A stretch of 64,000 nucleotides of DNA from Vibrio sp. FE10. Its GTDB lineage: Bacteria; Pseudomonadota; Gammaproteobacteria; Enterobacterales; Vibrionaceae. The DNA lies in the NCBI RefSeq assembly GCF_030297155.1, contig NZ_AP028068.1, positions 62,001 through 126,000 of the forward strand. The letters run 5' to 3'. Of the stretch, positions 26,449 through 34,926 are shown piece after piece. A program made the position numbers and the translations under genes. Each line of letters begins with the position of its first letter. Positions within the stretch are counted from its first letter, which is position 1. The notes under the pieces were generated by a model. That model was not told the DNA's origin. It did no database searches and saw nothing but the letters and a program-made list of their open reading frames with translations.

Positions 26449-27702
26449 ACTCGCTGTGCCTTGTTGCTCAGAGATGATGTCATCGAAAGACGCAATTCGA
26501 GCAAGGAACGCACCCTTGTCTTTCGGCAATATAGAACTTGCCAAAGGTAGGTCAGCCTTCATCGAGTCGACCGCTTTTCCACGTACCAACACCTCAAAAT
26601 GTAGGTGAGGCCCCGTTAAACGGCCTGTTGCACCCGATAGCGCTATCTTCTGACCTCGCTTAACCTGTTGCCCTTTCTTCACCAAGAAGCGGCTCAGGTG
26701 CAAATAACGAGTTGTGTAAACACTGTTATGCTCAATCACTAGGTACTTTCCTGCGTAAGGGTGGTCACGTAGCGCCACAACCCTTCCGTCTCCGGTTGAA
26801 TAAATCGGTGAGCCCACAGGTGTCGCGAAATCAGTACCATTATGTGGTGATATACGCCCAGTCACAGGGTGCTTACGGAACGGATTGAATGGCGAAGTAA
26901 TTCTTCGGAATTGTTTATCTATTGGGTATCGATTGAAAGCTTGCTCAAGGCTATTGCCTTCTCGGTCATAGAAACGTCCATCCGGAGCAAGAAAAGCCGC
27001 CACTTCCCTATTTCGTAACTTGATGGAGATCCCTTGCACTTCAGTCTTACCCGTTAAGTGATCTTCCGTGTATTGCTCTTTAACCAACACATTAAAGCTG
27101 TCACCAACTCTGAGTTCTTTGGAGAAGTTAATCTTATCTTTCAGCGTTCGAGTGATATTGGCTATCTGTGCAGTAGTCAAACCCGCTCGATGAGCCGACA
27201 TCGAAAAGCTTCCTGTCACCGCACCTGCGTACAGTTTTTCTTTCCATTCCCCGGGGGTTTCTATGAATTGATAACTGAACGTGCCGTCATCATTTTTTGT
27301 ATAAACAGCCTGTTCAACCAAGCTTTCGTGGAAGATCAATTCAACGAGCTGCTTCGTTTCACTGTCCAAAAGTAGTTCTAGGTGATCACCTGGTTTAATA
27401 GTATCCAATTTTAACGACTCAAGATCCGCTTCCAGCACCTTTTGGACGGTTCCATAAGGGAGCTGCCATGATGAAAATACGTTACTAAGCGTATCGCCAA
27501 CCTTTACGAAGTAATGGATTTTAACCAGTGAACTTGGCTTAACGTGTGGTTCAGCGCTTTCCTCATCAGAAATCTGAGAGTTTTGATAAGGTGTTATTTG
27601 AATTGAGATATCTTTTGCAGGCTCAGGGTGAAAAGAGAGCAAAGCAGCAAGTGAAAATGCGCTGATCGCAGTAATGATCAGGCCAGTGCGAAGGAACTTC
27701 AT
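26446..27702 (-). CDS. M23 peptidoglycan endopeptidase (Shy/MepM-like)
   Basis: 418 residues: N-terminal membrane anchor (about 7-25), an OapA/LysM-like region (YFVKVGDTLSNVFSSWQLPYG), a Csd3-like second domain and the LytM/M23 catalytic domain at about 285-385. Zinc ligands: HNGTDFATPVGSPI (HxxxD), and HLHFEV (HxH). It should cut peptide cross-links in the periplasm to let the wall expand, as the Shy endopeptidases of V. cholerae do. Single gene. Which Shy paralogue it matches cannot be told without alignment. Confidence 0.9.
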   Translation of the reverse strand: MKFLRTGLIITAISAFSLAALLSFHPEPAKDISIQITPYQNSQISDEESAEPHVKPSSLVKIHYFVKVGDTLSNVFSSWQLPYGTVQKVLEADLESLKLDTIKPGDHLELLLDSETKQLVELIFHESLVEQAVYTKNDDGTFSYQFIETPGEWKEKLYAGAVTGSFSMSAHRAGLTTAQIANITRTLKDKINFSKELRVGDSFNVLVKEQYTEDHLTGKTEVQGISIKLRNREVAAFLAPDGRFYDREGNSLEQAFNRYPIDKQFRRITSPFNPFRKHPVTGRISPHNGTDFATPVGSPIYSTGDGRVVALRDHPYAGKYLVIEHNSVYTTRYLHLSRFLVKKGQQVKRGQKIALSGATGRLTGPHLHFEVLVRGKAVDSMKADLPLASSILPKDKGAFLARIASFDDIISEQQGTAS

Positions 27703-27812
27703 AAAAATACTTAACGGTTATAACAATGAATCTTTCAGATGTTATAACATAACAATAAGTTCAATAGAATAAACAAAATGTAAGAAACCGTTCCGTAACA
27801 ATGGTGAAAAGT

Positions 27813-27838
27813 ATGGTGAGCGTGCGAAGCTCACCATG
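27813..27838 (-). terminator. hairpin after the TPR gene
   Basis: Perfect stem ATGGTGAGC / GCTCACCAT with a 7-base loop, 12 bases past the stop; on the minus strand it is followed by ACTTTTC, a weak U-tract. Confidence 0.6.
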
Positions 27839-27849
27839 TCATAAAACAA

Positions 27850-28689
27850 CTATTCTACACACAGAGCTTCAAAGCGATCTAAACCTCTCAGCATCTCAAA
27901 ATCAGGCTCTTCTGCCAGAAGTTCTCTCATTGAGCCACTGGTTGCAATAGAACGCTCTAAGTCATCTATTGCCTGACCTTCTGCACCTAATCTTGCGTAG
28001 GCACAAGCACGTTGGTACAGAGCGTGTGCATTCTGGTCATCCACTTCTAATACACGATTACATAAGCTCATTGCCCAATGGTATTCTTGCATATCCATTG
28101 CCGCATCGGCTTTATAAGTCAGCGCTTCCAAATCTCCGGGACGAACTTTTAATATCTCATCGTAAATCTCAATTTTCTGCTCGGCCGTTTGAGCGTTTTG
28201 CGCTCTGAGCCATAAATTGTGAATCTCATTGATGATCTCAATCTCTCGGTTATTTTCAGAGATGATTCGAGTTTTCCTTTTAAGATCCCTTTCAAGGACA
28301 TTAAATTTCTTTTCGTACTCTTGAGCAATCGAATTAAGTCGCTGGTCAGCCATTTCTTTAGTGGTGTGTTTGAGGTCTTTCAGTGATTGCCACCCGACCA
28401 ATGCAATAAGTGAAGCGACGCCCGCAATGATGTAGAAGAAATAAGTCACCGTAACATTGGCGTAATTCAACGACTTATCTGCGACGGTGAGTTCACGATC
28501 GGTCATTTGGATCGTTAAACGCCTCTCGAGATCTTGTTGCTCCATGCGCAATTGCTTCAACTCGTCCAAGATATAGCGTTCCATCAATGGTCTATCCAAA
28601 TACTCTTGATCTGAGTACTTAACCTCTTCGTTTGCAAAACTCATAGTCGTGAACATTGAGATAACTGCAATCAATAAGATTCGAAGCAT
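27850..28689 (-). CDS. membrane-anchored coiled-coil/TPR protein
   Basis: 279 residues: signal peptide (1-19, ending SFA), periplasmic coiled-coil (about 30-70), one membrane helix (FFYIIAGVASLIALVGW, about 82-100), a second coiled coil (about 105-150) and a C-terminal TPR array (about 165-265: QKIEIYDEILKVRPGDLEALTYKADAAMDMQEYHWAMSLCNRVLEVDDQNAHALYQRACAYARLG). The TPR part would lie on the other side of the membrane, in the cytoplasm. Probably a scaffold; partners unknown. Single gene. Confidence 0.7.
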   Translation of the reverse strand: MLRILLIAVISMFTTMSFANEEVKYSDQEYLDRPLMERYILDELKQLRMEQQDLERRLTIQMTDRELTVADKSLNYANVTVTYFFYIIAGVASLIALVGWQSLKDLKHTTKEMADQRLNSIAQEYEKKFNVLERDLKRKTRIISENNREIEIINEIHNLWLRAQNAQTAEQKIEIYDEILKVRPGDLEALTYKADAAMDMQEYHWAMSLCNRVLEVDDQNAHALYQRACAYARLGAEGQAIDDLERSIATSGSMRELLAEEPDFEMLRGLDRFEALCVE

Positions 28690-28964
28690 TATACATTCCT
28701 TATATATTTAGCTTTAAACTAACTGTATCTCGTTATAGGCATACAAGCTAGGAAGTCGGCAAGTTTGCCTTGTCTGTATTGGAATTAACACTCTAAAACA
28801 TCATTGATAATTATAAAACACCTGAAGCAACATCATTAATTTATAATTAAGGAGAATACGGCGTATTACTGTTCGATATAATTAATTCGCGATGCAAATA
28901 TACTAAAAGCTAGTTTTGGCATCTATTTGAAAATTATTGTTATAACGATCAGAACGAGGTTAAT

Positions 28965-29480
28965 TTGAATAATCCACGATACGATTTACTAAGCCGTGTG
29001 CTGCACTGGGTGATGGCTTCTGTGATCATCTATGCAACTATCGCAGGGTATGTGATGCACTTTGTCACCGGCAATCCAGAGCTATTTTCTTTCCTGTCAG
29101 TGCTTAACATGTCGCTGGCTACTGTCGCTACTCCTTTGTTGGCGATACGATATGTATGGAGTCATTTTAGAACCTCTCCGCCCATGCCTTCATCTGTGGC
29201 TGCTGGTCAAATATGCATTGCCAAGCTCGCCCATTCACTCATGTATCTCGTTATGTTCATGGTTTTCAGCACCGGTTATTTAATGCTTAAAGAGCCCTAT
29301 TCATTATTTTGGCTGACAACCGTCGACAACCTAATAACCGACCCTGCAATCAACAGCTTCTTTTTCTATTTACATCGTGCCAGTTGTATTGCCCTTGCTT
29401 GTTTGATCTTCTTGCATATTAGTGCCGCGCTCAAACATCACTTCGTTTCTAAGAATTACGTGTTGAAGATGATGATCTAG
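28965..29480 (+). CDS. cytochrome b561-type membrane protein
   Basis: 171 residues, four membrane helices. Haem-ligand histidines fit the CybB family: RVLHWVMA in helix 1, AKLAHSLMYL in helix 3, FYLHRASC and LIFLHISAALKHHF in helix 4. The start is TTG 28965 with GAGGT close upstream; no ATG is available before the first helix. These proteins move electrons from quinol to acceptors, for instance against superoxide. Single gene. Confidence 0.85.
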   Translation: MNNPRYDLLSRVLHWVMASVIIYATIAGYVMHFVTGNPELFSFLSVLNMSLATVATPLLAIRYVWSHFRTSPPMPSSVAAGQICIAKLAHSLMYLVMFMVFSTGYLMLKEPYSLFWLTTVDNLITDPAINSFFFYLHRASCIALACLIFLHISAALKHHFVSKNYVLKMMI

Positions 29481-29511
29481 ATTTAAATAATTCAAACTTT
29501 TGAGCACAAAC

Positions 29512-29543
29512 AAAAAAGCCACAGCGTGTAAGCTATGGCTTTA
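29512..29543. terminator. bidirectional terminator
   Basis: Stem GCCA-C-AGC / GCT-A-TGGC with one mismatch, flanked by A-run and T-run, between the b561 gene (+) and the 144-residue gene (-). Confidence 0.7.
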
Positions 29544-29561
29544 TTCAATCTATTTAAGTGC

Positions 29562-29996
29562 TCAGTTCTTTTGAGTATCGAGCATCACTTGCCAATATTC
29601 ACATTTGGCTAAGAACTCTTTTAAATAGAGCTCTGGATTTTCAAGTTTTTCGCCGCCTTTTACATCAGCGCCAGTCACTCGCCAAAAGCTACGGGTAACG
29701 AGATTACGATGATAAATAAAATCGCTGATTTCATTTTTTTGCAAAGGAAGTTGTTCACAAAACTTTTGCACGTACAAACTCAGCGTTGCGTCTTGCTCAC
29801 TTGGTTTCTCTCTTAGAAAGGTATCCAAGTCCAAACCTAGTTGATGTTGCGCTTCCTTTGGTAGTGCTTTAGCTAACTTAGAGATAACACTGAACAGAGC
29901 CAACTCAACTTTTTGAGACGCTAATAACGATGCACCTAAAAGCGCATGTTCATTGGAAATATGTTGCTCTGTTGATGAAACGGTCGCTGTTGTCAC
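29562..29996 (-). CDS. hypothetical protein (144 aa)
   Basis: Soluble, mostly helical protein with no signal peptide or recognisable domain. Helical stretches: EHALLGASLLASQKVELALFSVISKLAKAL and NPELYLKEFLAKCEYWQVML. The gene is followed 160 bases upstream on the same strand by another unknown small gene (30159-30437). Codon usage looks like that of neighbours. No function proposed. Confidence 0.7.
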   Translation of the reverse strand: MTTATVSSTEQHISNEHALLGASLLASQKVELALFSVISKLAKALPKEAQHQLGLDLDTFLREKPSEQDATLSLYVQKFCEQLPLQKNEISDFIYHRNLVTRSFWRVTGADVKGGEKLENPELYLKEFLAKCEYWQVMLDTQKN

Positions 29997-30105
29997 TGTG
30001 TTAACCTCAAATAATCATAATGGGTGTTACTGAACTCGGTTCTTTTCGCTGAACTTAGAGTATGACGAGAAAGAGCGCGGTATGGCTTAGTCGCTTTTAC
30101 TGGGC

Positions 30106-30177
30106 TGAATAGAGTCTTGCAGCTAAGCAGAGTTTTGCAGCCAAGCAGAGTTTTTTAGCTAAGCAGAATCTTTTAGC
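30106..30177 (-). repeat. stop-anchored 18-bp repeat x4
   Basis: Reading the minus strand: GCTAAAAGATTCTGCTTA, GCTAAAAAACTCTGCTTG, GCTGCAAAACTCTGCTTA, GCTGCAAGACTCTATTCA, end to end. The first unit encodes the last residues of the 92-aa protein and its TAG stop (30159-30161). Period 18 keeps frame. Confidence 0.9.
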
Positions 30178-30437
30178 AGAACGCGCTCAGCATCAATAAT
30201 GGTGAAGCCCGATGCGTCTTCATTCTTCTCGACTTGCACTAAACCTTTAAAACCAGTTTGCGACAACTTCTTCGCAAGCTGATCCGGTGCGGTTTCAAAC
30301 ACAACGTTCATAAAGGGCAAAGATTCAGCATCAACAAAACCATGCTCGTTAAACAGTTCCATTGCTTGAGATAAATGGTCTGAGTCGGTTAATTCAATAA
30401 TTTCTACAACTTCTTCCAACAACATCTTCGATTCCAT
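30159..30437 (-). CDS. hypothetical small acidic protein (92 aa)
   Basis: 92 residues, acidic, alpha/beta: VVEIIELTDSDHLSQAMELFNEHGF, then FMNVVFETAPDQLAKKL and GFTIIDAERVLLKDSA. No family recognised; resembles a small ferredoxin-fold-like or RNase-inhibitor-like regulator by composition only. Same strand as the 144-aa gene downstream. Its C-terminal codons are the first unit of an 18-bp tandem repeat. Confidence 0.65.
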   Translation of the reverse strand: MESKMLLEEVVEIIELTDSDHLSQAMELFNEHGFVDAESLPFMNVVFETAPDQLAKKLSQTGFKGLVQVEKNEDASGFTIIDAERVLLKDSA

Positions 30438-30659
30438 ATTCGCCAGAAAGTGACTGACACAAGCAGGTTCGTCTTGCTCGCATACATCCCGATGCCCTAA
30501 GACACCCCTTTAGTAGTAGGGAGATCATAACATATTAATATTCGTAAAATATGTTTTATTTTCCCTAAGCTACTGGGAATACTAGAAAAGCATAGAAGCT
30601 GATTAAGCATAAGCCGCACCCATTCGACTTGTCGAAGCGGCAGCCCTGACTTGAGGTGA

Positions 30660-32444
30660 TCAGGCTACCGTCACTTGGGAATCACTCGTTTCTACAATCG
30701 ATTCTTGTAACAAGCCGGCATAAATACCATTGTGTGCGACCAATTGTTGATGGTTACCTTGTTCAACAATTTCACCCTTTTCCAACACCAAAATCGTATC
30801 TGAATGGCGAACGGTACTCAGACGGTGCGCAATCGCAATCACAGTTTTCTCCTTGAAGAGTCGTTGCATCGCTTTTTGAATTAGATCTTCGGTGATTGAA
30901 TCTACCGAGCTGGTTGCTTCATCAAGCATCATCAGTTGGCCGCCTTGTGCGACCGCTCTAGCAAACGAAATGAGCTGCGTTTGCCCAACAGACAGGTTGG
31001 AGCCGTTCTTTTCTAAATGGAAGTCATAGCCTTGTGGCAATTGTTCAATGAACTTATCGGCGTAAACATAGCGCGCCGCTTGTTCAACCTCAGCTCTTGT
31101 AAGATGTTCCTTACCCAAAGCAATATTGAACTGAATCGTCTCTTCAAATAAGTGCACATCTTGCATCATCATTGAGAACAAGTGAGCAGAGTCTTCGCTT
31201 GAAATCTGCGACAGCTCTACGCCATTCAACAAAATGCTGCCTTCATAATCTTGATAGGTTTTAGAGATCAGACGCAGTATCGTCGACTTACCTGACCCCG
31301 TTGAACCGACAAGTGCGATTTGATGCCCTTTTTCCAGCACAAAAGAGACGTTCTTTAGAACATATGGAGAGTCGTCTTTGTAGCGGAAACTCACATTTTT
31401 GAACTCAAGACTGACAAACTTTTCTAGCTGGTTTTTAACTTGATGAGATGGCAATAAGTTGCGCCCTTCTTCTTCCGTAGGCTCAACAAACAACTCTTCA
31501 ATATGATCAAAGGCCGCAAATGAACTTTGAATAGAGGCAATCTGAGAAGTAAAATCGCGAATTGGCACAAACACCTTTTCGAGCGTGTTGATGAATGCGA
31601 TCAGCACACCCAATGTCAACGCGCCTTCGATGACTTGCTCCGAACCGTACCAGATCATAATCGCGATAGTGATTGAGGTAATGCCCGAGATAAACGAGAA
31701 CAAAATCGCATCGTATTTATTGATCTTCTTTTGCGCTCGTAAAAACTCATCCGTGTAGCCTTGGTATCGTTGCTCAACTTGTTCCTCGGCGCGATACATC
31801 TGAACGGTTTTCATGCCAAATAAGACTTCTTGGAGAAAGCCAATACCACGAGCCAGTGTTGAGCGAGTAATCTTGTACATCACACGTAGGCGATTACGCA
31901 CATAGACCGTCAAGTACATCACGGGAGGCATGATAATCAGCACAATCAACGTCAACTGCCAATCAATGAAGAGCATCATGATAAGCAGAGCAATGGTGTT
32001 GATGCTGTCTTTAACCAATCCAACAACAGATTGAATAAACGTCTCACCGATAGTTTCTAGATCGCTGGTCAGGCGCGAAAGAGTCACACCAATCGGTGTA
32101 TTATCGAAATAGCTACGAGGCAGTTTAAGCACACGCTCAAACAGCACTGAACGCATGTCTGTGATGGTGTATTGACCCGTTTTACGCAGGTTATACGAAT
32201 AGGTAGTGTCGACCACATAACTGGCAATCAAGACCAAAACTAAGTAGAAAACATACTCAAGCAACCCGTCCATATCCCCTTGGCTCAAATGCACGTCGAT
32301 CACTTGAATGATCAGCCAAGGGAACAACAAGCTTGTAATAACCGACAGCGGAAGCATGGCAATGCCCAGAATTGCTGAGCGTTTGTATTTCTTAGCAAAC
32401 TTAAAAAAGTGCTTTAGATACTTAACATCAACACCTTTTAACAT
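30660..32444 (-). CDS. heterodimeric ABC exporter subunit (MdlB-like, canonical ATPase site)
   Basis: 594 residues: six membrane helices (about 20-300), then a nucleotide-binding domain with Walker A GSTGSGKST, signature LSVGQTQLISFARAV, Walker B MMLDEATSSVD with the catalytic glutamate, and switch histidine IAIAHRLS. The signature differs from consensus (LSVGQ). The start overlaps the stop of the partner gene by ATGTTAA, so the two are translationally coupled and should form one heterodimer. Substrate unknown; such exporters move lipids, drugs or peptides. Confidence 0.92.
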   Translation of the reverse strand: MLKGVDVKYLKHFFKFAKKYKRSAILGIAMLPLSVITSLLFPWLIIQVIDVHLSQGDMDGLLEYVFYLVLVLIASYVVDTTYSYNLRKTGQYTITDMRSVLFERVLKLPRSYFDNTPIGVTLSRLTSDLETIGETFIQSVVGLVKDSINTIALLIMMLFIDWQLTLIVLIIMPPVMYLTVYVRNRLRVMYKITRSTLARGIGFLQEVLFGMKTVQMYRAEEQVEQRYQGYTDEFLRAQKKINKYDAILFSFISGITSITIAIMIWYGSEQVIEGALTLGVLIAFINTLEKVFVPIRDFTSQIASIQSSFAAFDHIEELFVEPTEEEGRNLLPSHQVKNQLEKFVSLEFKNVSFRYKDDSPYVLKNVSFVLEKGHQIALVGSTGSGKSTILRLISKTYQDYEGSILLNGVELSQISSEDSAHLFSMMMQDVHLFEETIQFNIALGKEHLTRAEVEQAARYVYADKFIEQLPQGYDFHLEKNGSNLSVGQTQLISFARAVAQGGQLMMLDEATSSVDSITEDLIQKAMQRLFKEKTVIAIAHRLSTVRHSDTILVLEKGEIVEQGNHQQLVAHNGIYAGLLQESIVETSDSQVTVA

Positions 32445-34201
32445 GCTGCAGCCTCCGTTTCATTCTGTTGTAATTGCCAAGTGTCGTAGTAGTAAGCACT
32501 GGTTTTTAATAAGGTGTCATGGTCACCTTTGGCGATCACTTTCCCTTCATTCAGAACAATGATTTCGTCCATGTATTCAAGGGCATTAACACGATGCGAT
32601 ACCACCAGCACTGATTGATTTTTCAAACGATTAAACAGACCTTCTAAGATCTTTCTTTCCGTTTCATAATCGACTGCTGACAGAACATTATCCATGATGA
32701 TTAAATCTGTAGGCTCTAATAAAGCACGCGCAATACTTAGGCGTTGCTTCTGGCCACCCGATAACATGATCCCTTTTTCACCGACTAAGGTTTGATCGCC
32801 GTTTTCAAAACGAGTGACGTCATTCGCTAGTTGGCTCAACTCAAGAACTTCATCAACCTGACTCTTTGCGAGGTCGGTATCTAAGCTACCAAAACGAATG
32901 TTGTCTTCAACCGTTGCTGAAAACAGATAAGGGTCTTGAGTGACCGTTTTAACATAGCGACGCAGGTCACTGCGCGAAAAGCTTGTTACGTCTGTTTCCC
33001 CGAGAAAAATCGTTCCTTCTGGAACGTCCAAGTGATGGTTTAAGCAGTTCACTAATGTCGTTTTACCTGAGCCAATTCCTCCTAATACACCAATTTTCTT
33101 ACCTGCTGGAATATCAAAACTGATGTTATCGAGAATGAGTCGATCCTCACCTTCGTATTGGAAACTCAGGTTACGCACGGAAAACGTCTTTCCCTTGAGG
33201 GATTCAACGTCTAATTCAGACAACTTCGCTTCATCCAATTCTGGAACTTGCGCATTGAGAATAGTTTGTGCACTTTGAATACCTACCATGCCACGCTGAT
33301 AAATCGTCGCGATTCTGCCTAGCTGCATCAATGGCATTGCGAGCAAAACGGAGTAAGTCAGGAAAGCGGTGATCTCACCTAACGTAAGCTCTTGCCTCAT
33401 TAACATAAAGCCACCAAGTCCCAGAATGATGATTTTCATTAAGTCGTTGGCATAATCGAGAACAGGCATGAAGAAGACTTGAATACGAGTGATTTTAAGG
33501 CGGCATTCGAGCAGTAGCTGATTGAGCTTTTCGGTTTCTGCCTTCACCCAAGGTGACATCTGTTGGCTCTTAATCAAATCAATCCCTGATAGGTAACTCA
33601 TCAGCTGAGCAGACAGGTTCTGTAAACGCTTCATATGTTCTAAATGGAGCGTTTTCATCCGTTTAAAACCAACACGGAAAATCACAAATGCGATTGAGAT
33701 AGGAATAATCGAATACATCGTAAGCTCTGGCGATATGCGCCACATGTAGAGCGGTGTTAATGACAATGCTAACAAGGCATTAAAGAACTGCAGAAAGCCC
33801 ACACCAAACAGCAAACGAATGCCACTGAGGTCATTATTGATGATGGAGATCAGTCTGCCTGACGCAAACCTCTGGTGAAAGCTGTTAGGTAAACGGTTTA
33901 ACTTTTGGAGAAGTGTCGTCTTAAGAGCCGCCTCTGTAATCCGCCCAGGGTTCAGCGCATAGATGCGAGACAATATACGCACCACAACCATGGCGACCGA
34001 CATGCCAACCACAATCCAAACATAGGTTTGAAGCTGCTGATGGCCACTTGAGGAGGCATCATCAATCAGATCTATCGCCAATTGGATATAGCGTGGTATT
34101 TCGACTTGAAGCCAATTTACGAGAAAAATGAAAACTATCGCCAACAAATAAGAAGTACGATTCATACGCAAATAGTGGGCAATAAACTGTCTTTTATTCA
34201 T
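32438..34201 (-). CDS. heterodimeric ABC exporter subunit (MdlA-like, degenerate ATPase site)
   Basis: 587 residues from ATG 34201 (MNKRQFIAHYL), chosen because homologues begin near this point; the frame stays open to an ATG at 34264, and no ribosome site decides clearly. Six membrane helices, Walker A GGIGSGKTT, canonical signature LSGGQKQRLSIARAL, switch VVSHR. The Walker B is IIMDNVLSAVD: the residue after the Asp is Asn where the catalytic Glu should be. This is the partner with the non-hydrolytic site. First of the pair. Confidence 0.88.
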   Translation of the reverse strand: MNKRQFIAHYLRMNRTSYLLAIVFIFLVNWLQVEIPRYIQLAIDLIDDASSSGHQQLQTYVWIVVGMSVAMVVVRILSRIYALNPGRITEAALKTTLLQKLNRLPNSFHQRFASGRLISIINNDLSGIRLLFGVGFLQFFNALLALSLTPLYMWRISPELTMYSIIPISIAFVIFRVGFKRMKTLHLEHMKRLQNLSAQLMSYLSGIDLIKSQQMSPWVKAETEKLNQLLLECRLKITRIQVFFMPVLDYANDLMKIIILGLGGFMLMRQELTLGEITAFLTYSVLLAMPLMQLGRIATIYQRGMVGIQSAQTILNAQVPELDEAKLSELDVESLKGKTFSVRNLSFQYEGEDRLILDNISFDIPAGKKIGVLGGIGSGKTTLVNCLNHHLDVPEGTIFLGETDVTSFSRSDLRRYVKTVTQDPYLFSATVEDNIRFGSLDTDLAKSQVDEVLELSQLANDVTRFENGDQTLVGEKGIMLSGGQKQRLSIARALLEPTDLIIMDNVLSAVDYETERKILEGLFNRLKNQSVLVVSHRVNALEYMDEIIVLNEGKVIAKGDHDTLLKTSAYYYDTWQLQQNETEAAAC

Positions 34202-34360
34202 GGAATTCTTTCTTTGAGGACGGGTTCGCGGTTGTACCATGGATTCATCAGGAGCTTGGTACATTCTCAGGTTTAAAGGTACACCAAAAAGACATAGTTG
34301 ACAATATCAACCAAATTTATATTTTAATCGTTCCGTTGTTTTTCAAAGCTACAAAAAGAA

Positions 34361-34389
34361 AATTTGCCGCCAAAATGGCAGCAAATATT
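34361..34389 (-). terminator. terminator of the LruC/lipoprotein unit
   Basis: Inverted repeat TTTGC-C-GCCA / TGGC-A-GCAAA, loop of three or four A, followed on the minus strand by TTTTCTTTTTG; 24 bases past the lipoprotein stop. Confidence 0.7.
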
Positions 34390-34412
34390 TAAGGTTTGTT
34401 AAATGATTAACT

Positions 34413-34913
34413 TTAAAGGACTACGTCTACCTGCCCGTTGTTGATGTCTACTAAACGCTTCACTTCACTTCCCATTGCGGATGGATACCATACTTCTACC
34501 CAAACCTTATCAACATGATTTGGAAGAAGCAGTGTCGTTGAAAAATCAATATCCTCATTGATCGGCGTTCTCAACACTTGTGAGGTGTAATCGACAACCT
34601 CTCCATTAAAATCAGTGTAGATGCTCATAAAGCCTCGGGAGCTCTGTGAACTTGCCACATCAACGCTCACGGTAACTTCCCTTTCAGTCGAAAAATCGAA
34701 GCCTTCCGGGATAGAGAGCTCTACCGAACTCAAAGACTGTTGTGCAGGTGCAACGCTTGAGGTAACCGCGCTGCTTCCTCCAGCTGGTGCATTACTTGGT
34801 GGAGTCACGGAGCTTGGAGCTGAAGCGCTACTGCTACCACCACCTCCCCCGCCACCACAAGCTGAAAGGAAGACAAGAGACACGCTACTCAGTATTAGTT
34901 TGATTGTTTTCAT
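34413..34913 (-). CDS. lipoprotein with glycine tract
   Basis: 166 residues from ATG 34913, with a perfect AAGGAGG ribosome site eight bases upstream; the open frame extends further but into the preceding gene. Signal peptide with lipobox LSAC followed by seven glycines and a Ser/Ala/Pro-rich linker (to about residue 65), then a beta-rich domain (VELSIPEGFDFSTEREVTVSVDVASS...). The domain resembles small Ig-like exported modules. The gene follows the LruC gene by 13 bases, so they are co-expressed and may act together at the cell surface. Confidence 0.8.
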   Translation of the reverse strand: MKTIKLILSSVSLVFLSACGGGGGGGSSSASAPSSVTPPSNAPAGGSSAVTSSVAPAQQSLSSVELSIPEGFDFSTEREVTVSVDVASSQSSRGFMSIYTDFNGEVVDYTSQVLRTPINEDIDFSTTLLLPNHVDKVWVEVWYPSAMGSEVKRLVDINNGQVDVVL

Positions 34914-34926
34914 AAATCCTCCTTGA

